From assembly GCF_900473935.1 (NCBI RefSeq), contig NZ_UCNN01000013.1, forward strand, positions 16,697 to 80,696: 64,000 nt of DNA, given 5' to 3'. Under the pieces are notes generated by a model, which was not told the DNA's origin, did no database searches, and saw only the letters and a list, made by a program, of their open reading frames with translations. The translations under genes were made by a program, and so were the position numbers. Positions 1 through 7,433 of the stretch are shown piece after piece (the first letter of the stretch is position 1; each line of letters starts with the position of its first letter). The stretch comes from Synechococcus sp. UW105 (GTDB taxonomy: Bacteria > Cyanobacteriota > Cyanobacteriia > PCC-6307 > Cyanobiaceae).

Positions 1-951
1 GATATTCTGGACATCATCTCATATATCACAGACAAGAGAGGCTATAGCAGCCTGGTGACCAATGGGTCACTTCTTATGGGCAATAAGGGTGAGCAGATGA
101 TTCAAGATCTAGCAGCTGCAGGGTTACGCTATATCGCTATAAGCCTAGATGGGATTGAAGGACACGATCCTATAAGGCTAGGAGCAGTTAATCACAAACT
201 AGCCAACGTTGCAATCAAAGCCAAAAAATATCTGCGCACAATCATCATAAGCGTCGTCAATGAGCACAACATTGCGCACCTTGACGCAATGTACAATTTT
301 GCTAAGGCCAATAAGCTCGAATGGAAAATAAATACTCACATGCAAACACCAGATTCGCTTGAGATTGGAGAGCAACAGTCGATCCAAAATTATGACAATC
401 TATTCAAAGCCTATCGAGACCTATTGAAGCGGCATTTCAATGATGGGCAAATCATAGGGCTAGACATAGGAGGAATTCACCATAATTACGAAAAAACAGC
501 TCTTGATATGCATGAATTTACAGAGGTGTCCCATCCATGTGACTACAGAAAAGGGACAATCAATATTAACCCCAAAGGAGAACTGACTATATGCCCTTTA
601 CTGACAAAGCCATTAGTTAATACAGATGCATACGGCCACCTCAGCCATGCTTGTGCAAAAGTAGAATCAGAAGAAGATTTCTATTCAATCCGATCAGGTG
701 AGCTCAGCCACTGCCATCAGTGCAAGTACTTTTCATTATGTGGTGGTGGATGTAGAGCTCATGCCAGCCTATATCAAACACAGATGAGCCCAGACCCGAT
801 GAAATGCCTAACGATGCCTAGATGGGAAAAATATATTCTACCTCTTCTTCCTAAAGACATACAAGCAGCGAAGAAAAAACTCATCCACAACAATGGCAAA
901 CCTCCCTTCTATTCAGGAACAAAAATGCCAGCTCGGCATCATCATTTCTAA
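1..951 (+). CDS. Radical SAM/SPASM domain protein, 5' end missing
   Basis: The frame is open from the first base of the window, so the N-terminus, including the CX3CX2C cluster motif expected in this family, lies outside. The visible 316 codons begin inside the radical SAM barrel; the LVTNGSLL stretch is the usual beta-strand motif. The C-terminus carries a SPASM-type cysteine set: a Cys in HPCDYRKG, a Cys in LTICPLL, then CHQCKYFSLCGGGC and a final Cys about 20 residues later. SPASM proteins bind extra Fe-S clusters and often modify ribosomally made peptides; others are sulfatase or quinohemoprotein maturases. The next gene, 21 bases downstream, encodes a Nif11-like small protein, which suggests a peptide-maturation pair. 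The DNA is more AT-rich than the region to its right. Family is secure, substrate is inferred. Confidence 0.85.
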   Translation, partial: DILDIISYITDKRGYSSLVTNGSLLMGNKGEQMIQDLAAAGLRYIAISLDGIEGHDPIRLGAVNHKLANVAIKAKKYLRTIIISVVNEHNIAHLDAMYNFAKANKLEWKINTHMQTPDSLEIGEQQSIQNYDNLFKAYRDLLKRHFNDGQIIGLDIGGIHHNYEKTALDMHEFTEVSHPCDYRKGTININPKGELTICPLLTKPLVNTDAYGHLSHACAKVESEEDFYSIRSGELSHCHQCKYFSLCGGGCRAHASLYQTQMSPDPMKCLTMPRWEKYILPLLPKDIQAAKKKLIHNNGKPPFYSGTKMPARHHHF

Positions 952-972
952 TCCTTAAAACCAATTACTCTC

Positions 973-1359
973 ATGACCGCTTCTCAACTAGACATTTTCC
1001 TTTCTGCCGTTTGCGAGGACAAGAAAATACAGGAAGAGCTCCTTCAACTTCGTGAAGAAGCAGCAAAAAGATGCCTAGGTGGAATTGACTTTGCGTATAT
1101 AGACTCCATCCGTGATCTTGCACAGAAACGAGGTTACAGCATCTCAAGGCTTGACCTGGCTCCTGAGAATACAAAACTAGTAGAAGGCACAATTAACAAA
1201 CAGAAAGAAGAAGACCTTTCTCGGCTTGCATCAGGAATTCATAGATGCATGATTGCCCCATTGCGTTGTGGCCTTGCCGGATGCAATCAACTACTGAATG
1301 ACAGTGGTGAGCATGTGAGCCCTGCTGAGCGAAAAGCCTTTTTAAATGAAGAGTCATAA
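973..1359 (+). CDS. Nif11-like domain protein, possible RiPP leader/precursor
   Basis: A 128-residue protein. Its N-terminus (MTASQLDIFLSAVCEDKKIQ) and the KRGYSISRLDL segment near residue 55 fit the Nif11 leader fold: a short helix, an acidic linker and a glycine turn before a second helix. In picocyanobacteria this fold forms the leader of lanthipeptide (ProcA) and nitrile-hydratase-type precursors. There is no obvious double-glycine cleavage site. Residues about 88-108 hold three cysteines (C92, C99, C104) in an otherwise ordinary stretch, which could be a core or simply the end of a standalone protein. It lies 21 bases after the radical SAM gene and is probably co-transcribed. Domain assignment is moderately sure; precursor status is inference. 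Confidence 0.6.
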   Translation: MTASQLDIFLSAVCEDKKIQEELLQLREEAAKRCLGGIDFAYIDSIRDLAQKRGYSISRLDLAPENTKLVEGTINKQKEEDLSRLASGIHRCMIAPLRCGLAGCNQLLNDSGEHVSPAERKAFLNEES

Positions 1360-1566
1360 GGCTGACGATAAGGAAAATTCCATCTCAAGGGATTCTTTCA
1401 TGCAATACATGGAGCCTACTATCTAATTTTTCAATAAAAATCACCTATTGCACACCGTCTATGCACCCTTTTGATTAAACAAGAAACAATCAAGAAGACT
1501 GACCAGCTCGCCCAACCTGCCCCAGCGCATCGAGCTGCTTCATGGCAGTCATAAGGAAATCCCCGC

Positions 1567-1700
1567 CTAAATAAGGGCCTTGCTCTTAACCGAGCGCATG
1601 AGCTGGCGATAGGGCATCAGCACCAGACGTAAAGCCTGCGGATCTGGAAAAACCTCGATCAAACGAATCAAAGTGTCTAAAACTGCACCCAGGCAATCGT
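1567..1700 (-). pseudogene. Remnant of a cNMP-binding/methyltransferase paralogue
   Basis: On the minus strand, a frame ending at 1567 reads LDTLIRLIEVFPDPQALRLV then LMPYRQLMRS. This resembles an internal stretch of the protein at 2447-3295 (FDTLVRLTGSLFP, then LQALRLELLPYLLLTRS). The similarity stops a few residues later at a stop codon, and nothing before it matches, so it looks like a decayed fragment of a second copy. It abuts an ABC-transporter remnant read on the other strand. The call rests on this short by-eye alignment only. Confidence 0.4.
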
Positions 1701-1842
1701 GGCCCACCCATCGAGCACGATCCGAGATGCCGATCTCATCCTGGTGATGAATCAGGGCGGGGTGATACAACAAGGCACCCATGACAGCCTTCTGAGAGAA
1801 CAGTACGGGACCTACGCCCAATTGCCCAGCGAAGTAAGCTAA
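1681..1842 (+). pseudogene. C-terminal remnant of an ABC transporter ATPase
   Basis: Read forward from 1702 the bases give AHPSSTIRDADLILVMNQGG followed by VIQQGTHDSLLREQYGTYAQL, then a stop at 1840-1842. This is the switch-His/D-loop end of an exporter-type ABC ATPase (canonically AHRLSTIRDADLILV...G.V.E.GTHDELL). The preceding in-frame stop at 1678-1680 and the missing Walker A, signature and Walker B motifs show that only the last 50 or so codons remain. It may be the relic of a peptide exporter once linked to the upstream radical SAM/Nif11 genes; that link is speculative. Confidence 0.6.
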
Positions 1843-1908
1843 CTAGCGGGGTACAACGATCGACTCACATACAGGCCATGGTTTACCGGGTCGAAATCGA
1901 AAACAAAT

Positions 1909-2454
1909 TCACTCCCGCCGCTTCAAACCGACACCGTGTGGACCCAGGTGCGAAACCAGCCGCCTCCGCCAGCGCACCATGTCGCCTTCATCCCGATGGA
2001 TCAGTCGCCAATCGAGCAGATGATCCATTAATCCGCGCGTGGGATTGCTGGTGTGGAAATTGCCCAGGATCGAGCGCCCTCCTGGGGCGAGGCAGCCACG
2101 CATCCAGGTCTGCAAACGCGTGACAATTCGATCATCGAAGTAATCAATCAAGCCGATGGAATAGATCAGGTGCTGGGGTTCCAGCTCCAGCGGCTGACGG
2201 CCGATACAGAGATGCAGCAAGTTGCGGCGTTCCAAGCGCACCACCGACTCCAGCCCCTCGCGAATCAATCGCTCACGGACGAACTCCAGGGCCTGCTGAT
2301 CCACATCCACCAGGGTGAAGCGCACCTGGGCAGCCAAATCGTGATTGTGCAAGAGGATGTCGAACACCTCCGCAGCCGGGCCGCAAGCCAAGCTTGTCAC
2401 CCGTAAGGGCCTCTGATCCGTGAGGGTGAGAGCACGCTGCAACTCCTCACGCAA
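1909..2454 (-). CDS. SAM-dependent methyltransferase domain, 3' part of a frameshifted cNMP-methyltransferase
   Basis: A 181-residue reading frame with a class I methyltransferase core: LRVTSLACGPAAEVFDIL (SAM-binding loop), then LVDVDQQAL (acidic loop) and LIYSIGLIDYFDD, a motif typical of the PhcB-like family. The family normally continues without a break from the cNMP-binding half, which ends just upstream in another frame at 2447. Here the residues RQRGLLREELQ of the shared junction are read in this frame, so the two halves are separated by a frameshift. PhcB of Ralstonia makes 3-hydroxypalmitate methyl ester, but the cyanobacterial substrate is unknown. Translation as a separate protein from 2454 is doubtful. 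Confidence 0.6.
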   Translation of the reverse strand: MREELQRALTLTDQRPLRVTSLACGPAAEVFDILLHNHDLAAQVRFTLVDVDQQALEFVRERLIREGLESVVRLERRNLLHLCIGRQPLELEPQHLIYSIGLIDYFDDRIVTRLQTWMRGCLAPGGRSILGNFHTSNPTRGLMDHLLDWRLIHRDEGDMVRWRRRLVSHLGPHGVGLKRRE

Positions 2455-3295
2455 CAGCCCTCGCTGCCGGCTGATTCAGAAAGCATCGGTCCAGCAGGAT
2501 GCCCAGTTCCCCTGCTCCACCCGGCTCATCGGCATACATCCAGGCAATCGTGAGGCAATCCCCCGCATAGCCCCTCGGCTTGCGGTACATCCGTTCTGCG
2601 GAGCGGGTCAGCAGCAGATAGGGCAGCAGTTCAAGGCGCAACGCCTGGAGGGCAGCAATGTCAGGCGCCGGAGTCTCTCCCGAGAGTGGCGGAAACAGAC
2701 TGCCGGTCAGACGCACCAAGGTGTCGAAGGCAGTCATCAAATCCCTTCTCAGTACTGGATCGGGGCTGCTGCGGCGTAGATCCACCTCCACCGCAGCCGC
2801 ACATTGCTTAAAGCGCTGCACGGCCGCAGCCAAAGGTTCGGGCATCAACGAAGCAGCCCCGTGTCCGGCCACGCCGTCGCCCATTTGAGCGTGGGTCTGG
2901 AGCAACAAGCGCTGAGCATTGATGGCTGCCAGAGCTCGAAATAGCCTCTGCCCCTGGGCAGGGTCTCCCTCCATCAAGGTGTCGAGACCCTGGCGAGACA
3001 ACCGCAGAGCATCGACAGACTCCAGGGCAATCACACTGGCCCGCGCCACACCGCCGAGCAGATACGAGATGTCACCGAGCGCGCTGCCTGGACCCAACAG
3101 CGGCCCCTGGGCATCAACCAAATCGGCCCATTGGGCCTGCACCACACCCGACGAAATCAGGAGCAAGCCATCGACTGCCTCGCCTTCCTGCACCAGGCAT
3201 TCTCCGGGAGCAAAGGTACAGGGCTCGACATCCGCGAATGCCTGATCCACCGCCCCGTCCAGGGCCTGCAACAACAGCAGCGATTCAGCATTCAA
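2447..3295 (-). CDS. cNMP-binding domain with PhcB-like central region, 5' part of a frameshifted gene
   Basis: A 282-residue frame opening at a TTG (3293-3295). Residues about 10-125 form a Crp-type cyclic-nucleotide-binding domain (EPCTFAPGECLVQEGEAVDG, GSALGDISYLLGG). The phosphate-binding cassette lacks the usual RxA arginine arrangement but has GVARASV. Residues about 170-270 are a linker with the signature MYRKPRGYAGDCLTIAWMYA and FLNQPAARAV seen in PhcB-like methyltransferases. The frame then stops at 2447, and the methyltransferase continues in the gene at 1909-2454. The intact gene would encode about 460 residues. It follows ndk in the same direction but lies beyond an ndk terminator, so it probably has its own promoter. 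Confidence 0.6.
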   Translation of the reverse strand: MNAESLLLLQALDGAVDQAFADVEPCTFAPGECLVQEGEAVDGLLLISSGVVQAQWADLVDAQGPLLGPGSALGDISYLLGGVARASVIALESVDALRLSRQGLDTLMEGDPAQGQRLFRALAAINAQRLLLQTHAQMGDGVAGHGAASLMPEPLAAAVQRFKQCAAAVEVDLRRSSPDPVLRRDLMTAFDTLVRLTGSLFPPLSGETPAPDIAALQALRLELLPYLLLTRSAERMYRKPRGYAGDCLTIAWMYADEPGGAGELGILLDRCFLNQPAARAVA

Positions 3296-3325
3296 AACAA
3301 ACCCCCCGGGACTTCGTCCCGAGGG
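3296..3325 (-). terminator. Rho-independent terminator of ndk
   Basis: On the minus strand, just past the ndk stop, a GC-rich hairpin has arms at 3303-3312 and 3316-3325 (ten pairs with one mismatch, three-base loop). It is followed by the T-rich tract TTTGTTTTG. The next gene's TTG start at 3293-3295 sits inside the T tract. Confidence 0.75.
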
Positions 3326-3354
3326 TATGCAGAGCAGAACGAACCGTCAGGCGA

Positions 3355-3813
3355 TCAGCCTTCGACGCGCCAGCCCTGGTCGGAAGGGGTCCAGTCGTTC
3401 AGCTCGGAAGCTTGAAACCAGAGGCCGATTTCGAACTGGGCGGTTTCGGCAGCATCAGACCCGTGAATGACGTTGCGACCGATATTGACCGCCATGTCAC
3501 CGCGAATGGTGCCGGGTTCAGCCTCTAGGGGCTTGGTGGCACCGATCAGCTTGCGGGCGCTGGCGATCACACCGTCGCCTTCCCACACCATGGCCACCAC
3601 AGGGCCCGAAGTGATGAAGTCGACCAAGCCAGCGAAGAAAGGACGCTCCTTGTGCACGCCGTAATGCTGCTCAGCAAGTGCCCGGCTGGGGGTGATCTGC
3701 TTCAAGCCCACCAGCTTGAAACCCTTGCTCTCAAAGCGGCCGAGGATTTCGCCCACCAGCCCGCGCTGGACACCATCGGGCTTGATGGCGATGAACGTGC
3801 GTTCGGTGGCCAT
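3355..3813 (-). CDS. ndk: Nucleoside diphosphate kinase
   Basis: A 152-residue protein that transfers the gamma-phosphate of ATP to nucleoside diphosphates through a phosphohistidine. The start at 3813 ([14 protein letters not shown]) matches the family N-terminus; the frame is open for 26 more codons upstream but that part has no family character. The catalytic histidine is in [12 protein letters not shown] near the C-terminus, and the nucleotide-binding [13 protein letters not shown] is at residues 10-22. Length is normal for the family. It is divergent from speA, as in other marine picocyanobacteria, and ends in a clear hairpin terminator. Confidence 0.97.
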   Translation of the reverse strand: MATERTFIAIKPDGVQRGLVGEILGRFESKGFKLVGLKQITPSRALAEQHYGVHKERPFFAGLVDFITSGPVVAMVWEGDGVIASARKLIGATKPLEAEPGTIRGDMAVNIGRNVIHGSDAAETAQFEIGLWFQASELNDWTPSDQGWRVEG

Positions 3814-3953
3814 GAAGAAACCAGTCAGACAGAACCGCCCATGTTCCGTTCTGAAGCTGCCCCTTGGCAAGCAACTGCTGCACCGGCGCATTTCTGCCTG
3901 ACGGAATCACCCTCCTTAGATTTGCCTCAACATCCCCAGTGCTCTCGAATCGC

Positions 3954-5933
3954 ATGGTGCTCGCCGACCCCAACCCACCGGGCAGTGAGTCGAGCTCCAG
4001 CGACGGGCCAATGAGCACAGCCTGGACCGTGCAGGACAGTGCCGAGCTTTATGGCCTAGAGCGCTGGGGAGATCCCTACTTTTCGATCAACCTGCGCGGC
4101 CATGTGAGTGTGCAGCCTCGAGGCGAACGGGGCGGCAGCCTCGACTTAATGGAGTTGGTTCAGGGTCTGCAGGGACGCAACCTGAACCTGCCGTTGCTGA
4201 TTCGTTTCGACGACATCCTTGAAGACAGGATTGAAAGCCTTCATGCCGCTTTCGAACGGGCGATCACTCGCTACGGCTACAGCGGCCGTTATCAGGGTGT
4301 ATTCCCAGTGAAATGCAACCAGCAACGCCACGTGGTGGAGGAGCTGGTGAGCTGCGGCAAACGCTGGCACTTCGGCCTTGAGGCCGGCAGCAAGGCAGAG
4401 CTGCTCATCGCGCTCTCCCTGATCGACGACCCAGAAGCCCTGCTGATCTGCAACGGCTACAAGGATCAGCGATATATCGAAACGGCAATTCTGGCCAGGC
4501 GGCTAGGCAGACGACCGGTGGTGGTGATCGAACAAGCTGATGAAGTGCAGCGGATCATCGATGCAAGCCAAGAGCTCGGAGCCGCACCCCTGATCGGCAT
4601 CCGTGCCCGGCTCTCCAGCCGCAGCACGGGTCGCTGGGGGAACTCCGTGGGCGAAAAAGCGAAGTTCGGGCTACCAGTGCCAGAGATCCTTTCCACCGTG
4701 GAAGCACTAAGGGACGCAGGTCTGCTGAACGAACTGCGTCTGCTGCACTTCCACGTTGGCAGTCAGATCAACGACATTGCCGTCGTCAAAGATGCTCTGC
4801 AAGAAGCCTCTCGTATCTATGTGGAGCTGCACAAGCTCGGGGCACCGATGGGCTATCTCGATGTGGGAGGCGGCCTAGGGATTGACTACGACGGCAGTCG
4901 CACAGCCACTGCGGCCTCAACCAATTACTCACTACAGAACTACGCCAACGATGTAGTGGCCACGGTGCAAGAGGGTTGCGAGCCCCATGGAGTGGCCGTA
5001 CCGACCCTGGTAAGCGAAAGCGGCCGAGCAATCGCTAGTCATTTTTCAGTGCTGGTGTTCAACGTGCTCGGCACCGGTGGCCTGCCTCAGGAGACCCCTG
5101 CTGAGAAGGAGGAGGAACCACTCATCGTGCGCAATCTGCGCGACACACTCGATGGCATCAACGGCCTCGCCGACGACGGCAACGCTGATGTCTCGCGCCT
5201 GCAGGAAGCCTGGAATGACGCGCGCAAGTTTAAGGACGATGCTCTTGCCGCCTTCCGGCTCGGCTACCTCAGCCTCACTGATCGCAGCCTGTCGGAACAA
5301 CTCACCTGGGCCTGTGCCAAGGCTCTGTTGGAGCGCCTGCCAGAGCACTCGAACCTGCCGGAAGAACTGCAGACATTGGCGGCGGTGCTGGCCCGCACCT
5401 ATTACGCCAACCTCTCGATCTTCCGCTCTGCTCCGGACACCTGGGCCATCCAGCAGCTCTTCCCGCTGATGCCGCTGCATCGTCTGGGAGAGAAGCCCAC
5501 AGAGCTCGGACACTTCGCTGACCTCACATGCGATTCCGACGGACGTCTTAACCGCTTCATCGCCGATGGCACCAGCAAACCCCTGCTGGAGCTCCATCCC
5601 CTGCAACCCGATGAGCCCTATCTCATCGGCATGTTCTTAGGCGGTGCCTATCAAGAGGTGATGGGCAACCTTCACAACCTGTTTGGCACCACCGATGCCG
5701 TGCACATCCGCCTGGCACCCGGCGGGAACTACCAGGTTGACCACGTCGTGCGCGGCGACACGAATGCTGAGGTGCTGACTGCCATGGAACACAACCCGGA
5801 GTCGTTACTAGAGCGCCTGAGAGTCGCCAGTGAGCAATCGATCCGCGCCAATCAGCTCAAGATCTCCGAGGCACGACGACTGATGGATCACCTTGAAAGC
5901 AGCCTCCGCCAGAGCACCTACCTGCAGAGCTGA
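3954..5933 (+). CDS. speA: Biosynthetic arginine decarboxylase
   Basis: A PLP-dependent, fold-III decarboxylase turning arginine into agmatine, the first step of polyamine synthesis. The PLP lysine lies in GVFPVKCNQQRHVVEEL, the substrate/cofactor region in LLHFHVGSQIND and GGLGIDYDGS, and the C-terminal active-site cysteine in DLTCDSDGR. From 3954 the protein is 659 residues, close to the 630-660 usual for this family. An ATG at 4011 (MSTAWTVQDSAELYG) is the other good start, since homology begins there. It runs divergently from ndk and is followed after 6 bases by the mechanosensitive-channel gene, so the two may be co-transcribed. Confidence 0.96.
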   Translation: MVLADPNPPGSESSSSDGPMSTAWTVQDSAELYGLERWGDPYFSINLRGHVSVQPRGERGGSLDLMELVQGLQGRNLNLPLLIRFDDILEDRIESLHAAFERAITRYGYSGRYQGVFPVKCNQQRHVVEELVSCGKRWHFGLEAGSKAELLIALSLIDDPEALLICNGYKDQRYIETAILARRLGRRPVVVIEQADEVQRIIDASQELGAAPLIGIRARLSSRSTGRWGNSVGEKAKFGLPVPEILSTVEALRDAGLLNELRLLHFHVGSQINDIAVVKDALQEASRIYVELHKLGAPMGYLDVGGGLGIDYDGSRTATAASTNYSLQNYANDVVATVQEGCEPHGVAVPTLVSESGRAIASHFSVLVFNVLGTGGLPQETPAEKEEEPLIVRNLRDTLDGINGLADDGNADVSRLQEAWNDARKFKDDALAAFRLGYLSLTDRSLSEQLTWACAKALLERLPEHSNLPEELQTLAAVLARTYYANLSIFRSAPDTWAIQQLFPLMPLHRLGEKPTELGHFADLTCDSDGRLNRFIADGTSKPLLELHPLQPDEPYLIGMFLGGAYQEVMGNLHNLFGTTDAVHIRLAPGGNYQVDHVVRGDTNAEVLTAMEHNPESLLERLRVASEQSIRANQLKISEARRLMDHLESSLRQSTYLQS

Positions 5934-5939
5934 TCCACG

Positions 5940-7433
5940 ATGACCCTGGTTCTCAGTCTTCTGGCAATCCTGGCGCTGCTCGGGCTGCATCGAATTTGCA
6001 AGCTCCAACAGCTCTCGCCTCCGCCATTGCGAATGCCGTTCATTGCGGCCGTCACCATCCCGTTGCTGACGCTCTTGGGAAAGATCGTGAGCTACGGCGG
6101 CTTACCAGTCTTGGTGGGATCACTGACCACCGCCATCACCCTGCTGTGGGCTTTCAGCATCATTCGCCTCCTGAGCTGGGCGATCTTGCAACTGCCTGCA
6201 GAGCTGGGCTGGTGGAAGCCAACGGCGAAGATCCTGCGCGATCTGATCACCCTGGCAATCATCACCACCGTCACCCTGGTGGTGATTCACCGCGATTTTA
6301 AGGTCAATCTTGTAGGTCTTGCAGCCACATCCGCAGTCGTCACCGCTGTGCTGGGTCTTGCAGCCCAGGAGACCCTCAAGAATCTGTTCGCAGGCATCTC
6401 CCTTCAAGTCGACTCGCCATTTGAGGAAGGCGACTGGATCGATCTGGGCTTCACCCGAGGGGTCGTCACCTCCCTGCGGTTGATGACCACGCGAATACGA
6501 GTGCTCGACGGCTCCATCACGGTGGTGCCCAATAGCCGAATCACGATGGAAGGACTACGCCGCTTCAAACCGGATGAGCCAGTGGGGCAGATGATCGATC
6601 TGGGGCTCGACTACGGCCTGCCACCGCGTCAAGCCATCCAACTCCTGCAGCGCACGTTGCAACACAACCGGAAGGTGCTGCGGCATCCGACTCCAAAAGT
6701 ATGGGTGTCAGCCTTCGCTGATAGCTCAATCACCTACAGGTTGCTCACCTGGCAAAGCTCTGCCCTTGAGCTGCAACCCCTCAAAAGCGATCTACTTGAG
6801 CAGATCTGGTATGCCCTCCACCGCATCGATCAGTCGATCCCCTACCCAATTCGCGACATCCGCACCCAACCCAGCCCAGCACGACTACCTTCACGCGATG
6901 TCAATCTCAAACAAAAACAGCGACTGCTCGCCTCCACGGAAATCTTCGGCCATTTGAATGAGAATCAACTCATCACGCTGGCCCAGAGCGCCACTTGCCA
7001 AAGCTTCGCGCCTGGGGAAACGGTCGTGCGCCAGAAAGAACGTGGCGACACCCTGTACATCGTCGTCAGTGGAATGCTGGAGGTGTTCCAGGCCACGGGA
7101 ACCAACCCCTCCAGTGGTTTACCTGGACAACGCGTCGCCAGCCTGGAAGCGGCAGATATCTTCGGCGAGATGGCGCTGTGCACGGGTGAAGCCCGATCCG
7201 CGAGCGTGATCTGCAAAGACGAATGTGTGCTGCTCGAAATCGAACGCAAACACCTCCTGCCGCTGCTGGAGGAACATCCAGAAATTCTCGAACGGATGGG
7301 CACGATCATCGCTGGCCGCCGTGAGCAACTCAAAGCCATCAAAGAAAACCGTGCCGAGAGCAGGCGTCTGGCTCTGATCTCCCGCATGCAACGCCTCTTC
7401 AGGCTCTCCGGACAGGATCTGTGGCCGAAATGA
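5940..7433 (+). CDS. MscS-type mechanosensitive channel with C-terminal cNMP-binding domain
   Basis: A 497-residue inner-membrane protein. Residues 1-125 hold about four hydrophobic helices. Residues about 125-290 are an MscS module, with the pore-lining small-residue helix ending in VLGLAAQETLKNLFAGISL and the beta-domain start SPFEEGDWIDLG. Residues about 345-465 form a Crp-like cyclic-nucleotide-binding domain with the phosphate-binding cassette FGEMALCTGEARSASV, including the Glu and Arg that contact cyclic nucleotides. This is the bCNG architecture, in which ligand binding rather than tension may gate the pore. The next gene, an adenylate cyclase, overlaps its stop codon (ATGA), so ligand source and sensor are translationally coupled. 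Family is secure; cAMP as the ligand is inferred. Confidence 0.92.
   Translation: MTLVLSLLAILALLGLHRICKLQQLSPPPLRMPFIAAVTIPLLTLLGKIVSYGGLPVLVGSLTTAITLLWAFSIIRLLSWAILQLPAELGWWKPTAKILRDLITLAIITTVTLVVIHRDFKVNLVGLAATSAVVTAVLGLAAQETLKNLFAGISLQVDSPFEEGDWIDLGFTRGVVTSLRLMTTRIRVLDGSITVVPNSRITMEGLRRFKPDEPVGQMIDLGLDYGLPPRQAIQLLQRTLQHNRKVLRHPTPKVWVSAFADSSITYRLLTWQSSALELQPLKSDLLEQIWYALHRIDQSIPYPIRDIRTQPSPARLPSRDVNLKQKQRLLASTEIFGHLNENQLITLAQSATCQSFAPGETVVRQKERGDTLYIVVSGMLEVFQATGTNPSSGLPGQRVASLEAADIFGEMALCTGEARSASVICKDECVLLEIERKHLLPLLEEHPEILERMGTIIAGRREQLKAIKENRAESRRLALISRMQRLFRLSGQDLWPK

Noticed and set aside
1567..1821. 84-residue minus-strand protein as an intact gene
   Set aside because: Its first half is the exact antisense of an ABC ATPase remnant and only its second half resembles a real protein family, so it is a chance fusion of relics.
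5046..5606. 186-codon open frame on the minus strand within speA
   Set aside because: Antisense shadow of a conserved decarboxylase gene in GC-rich DNA.
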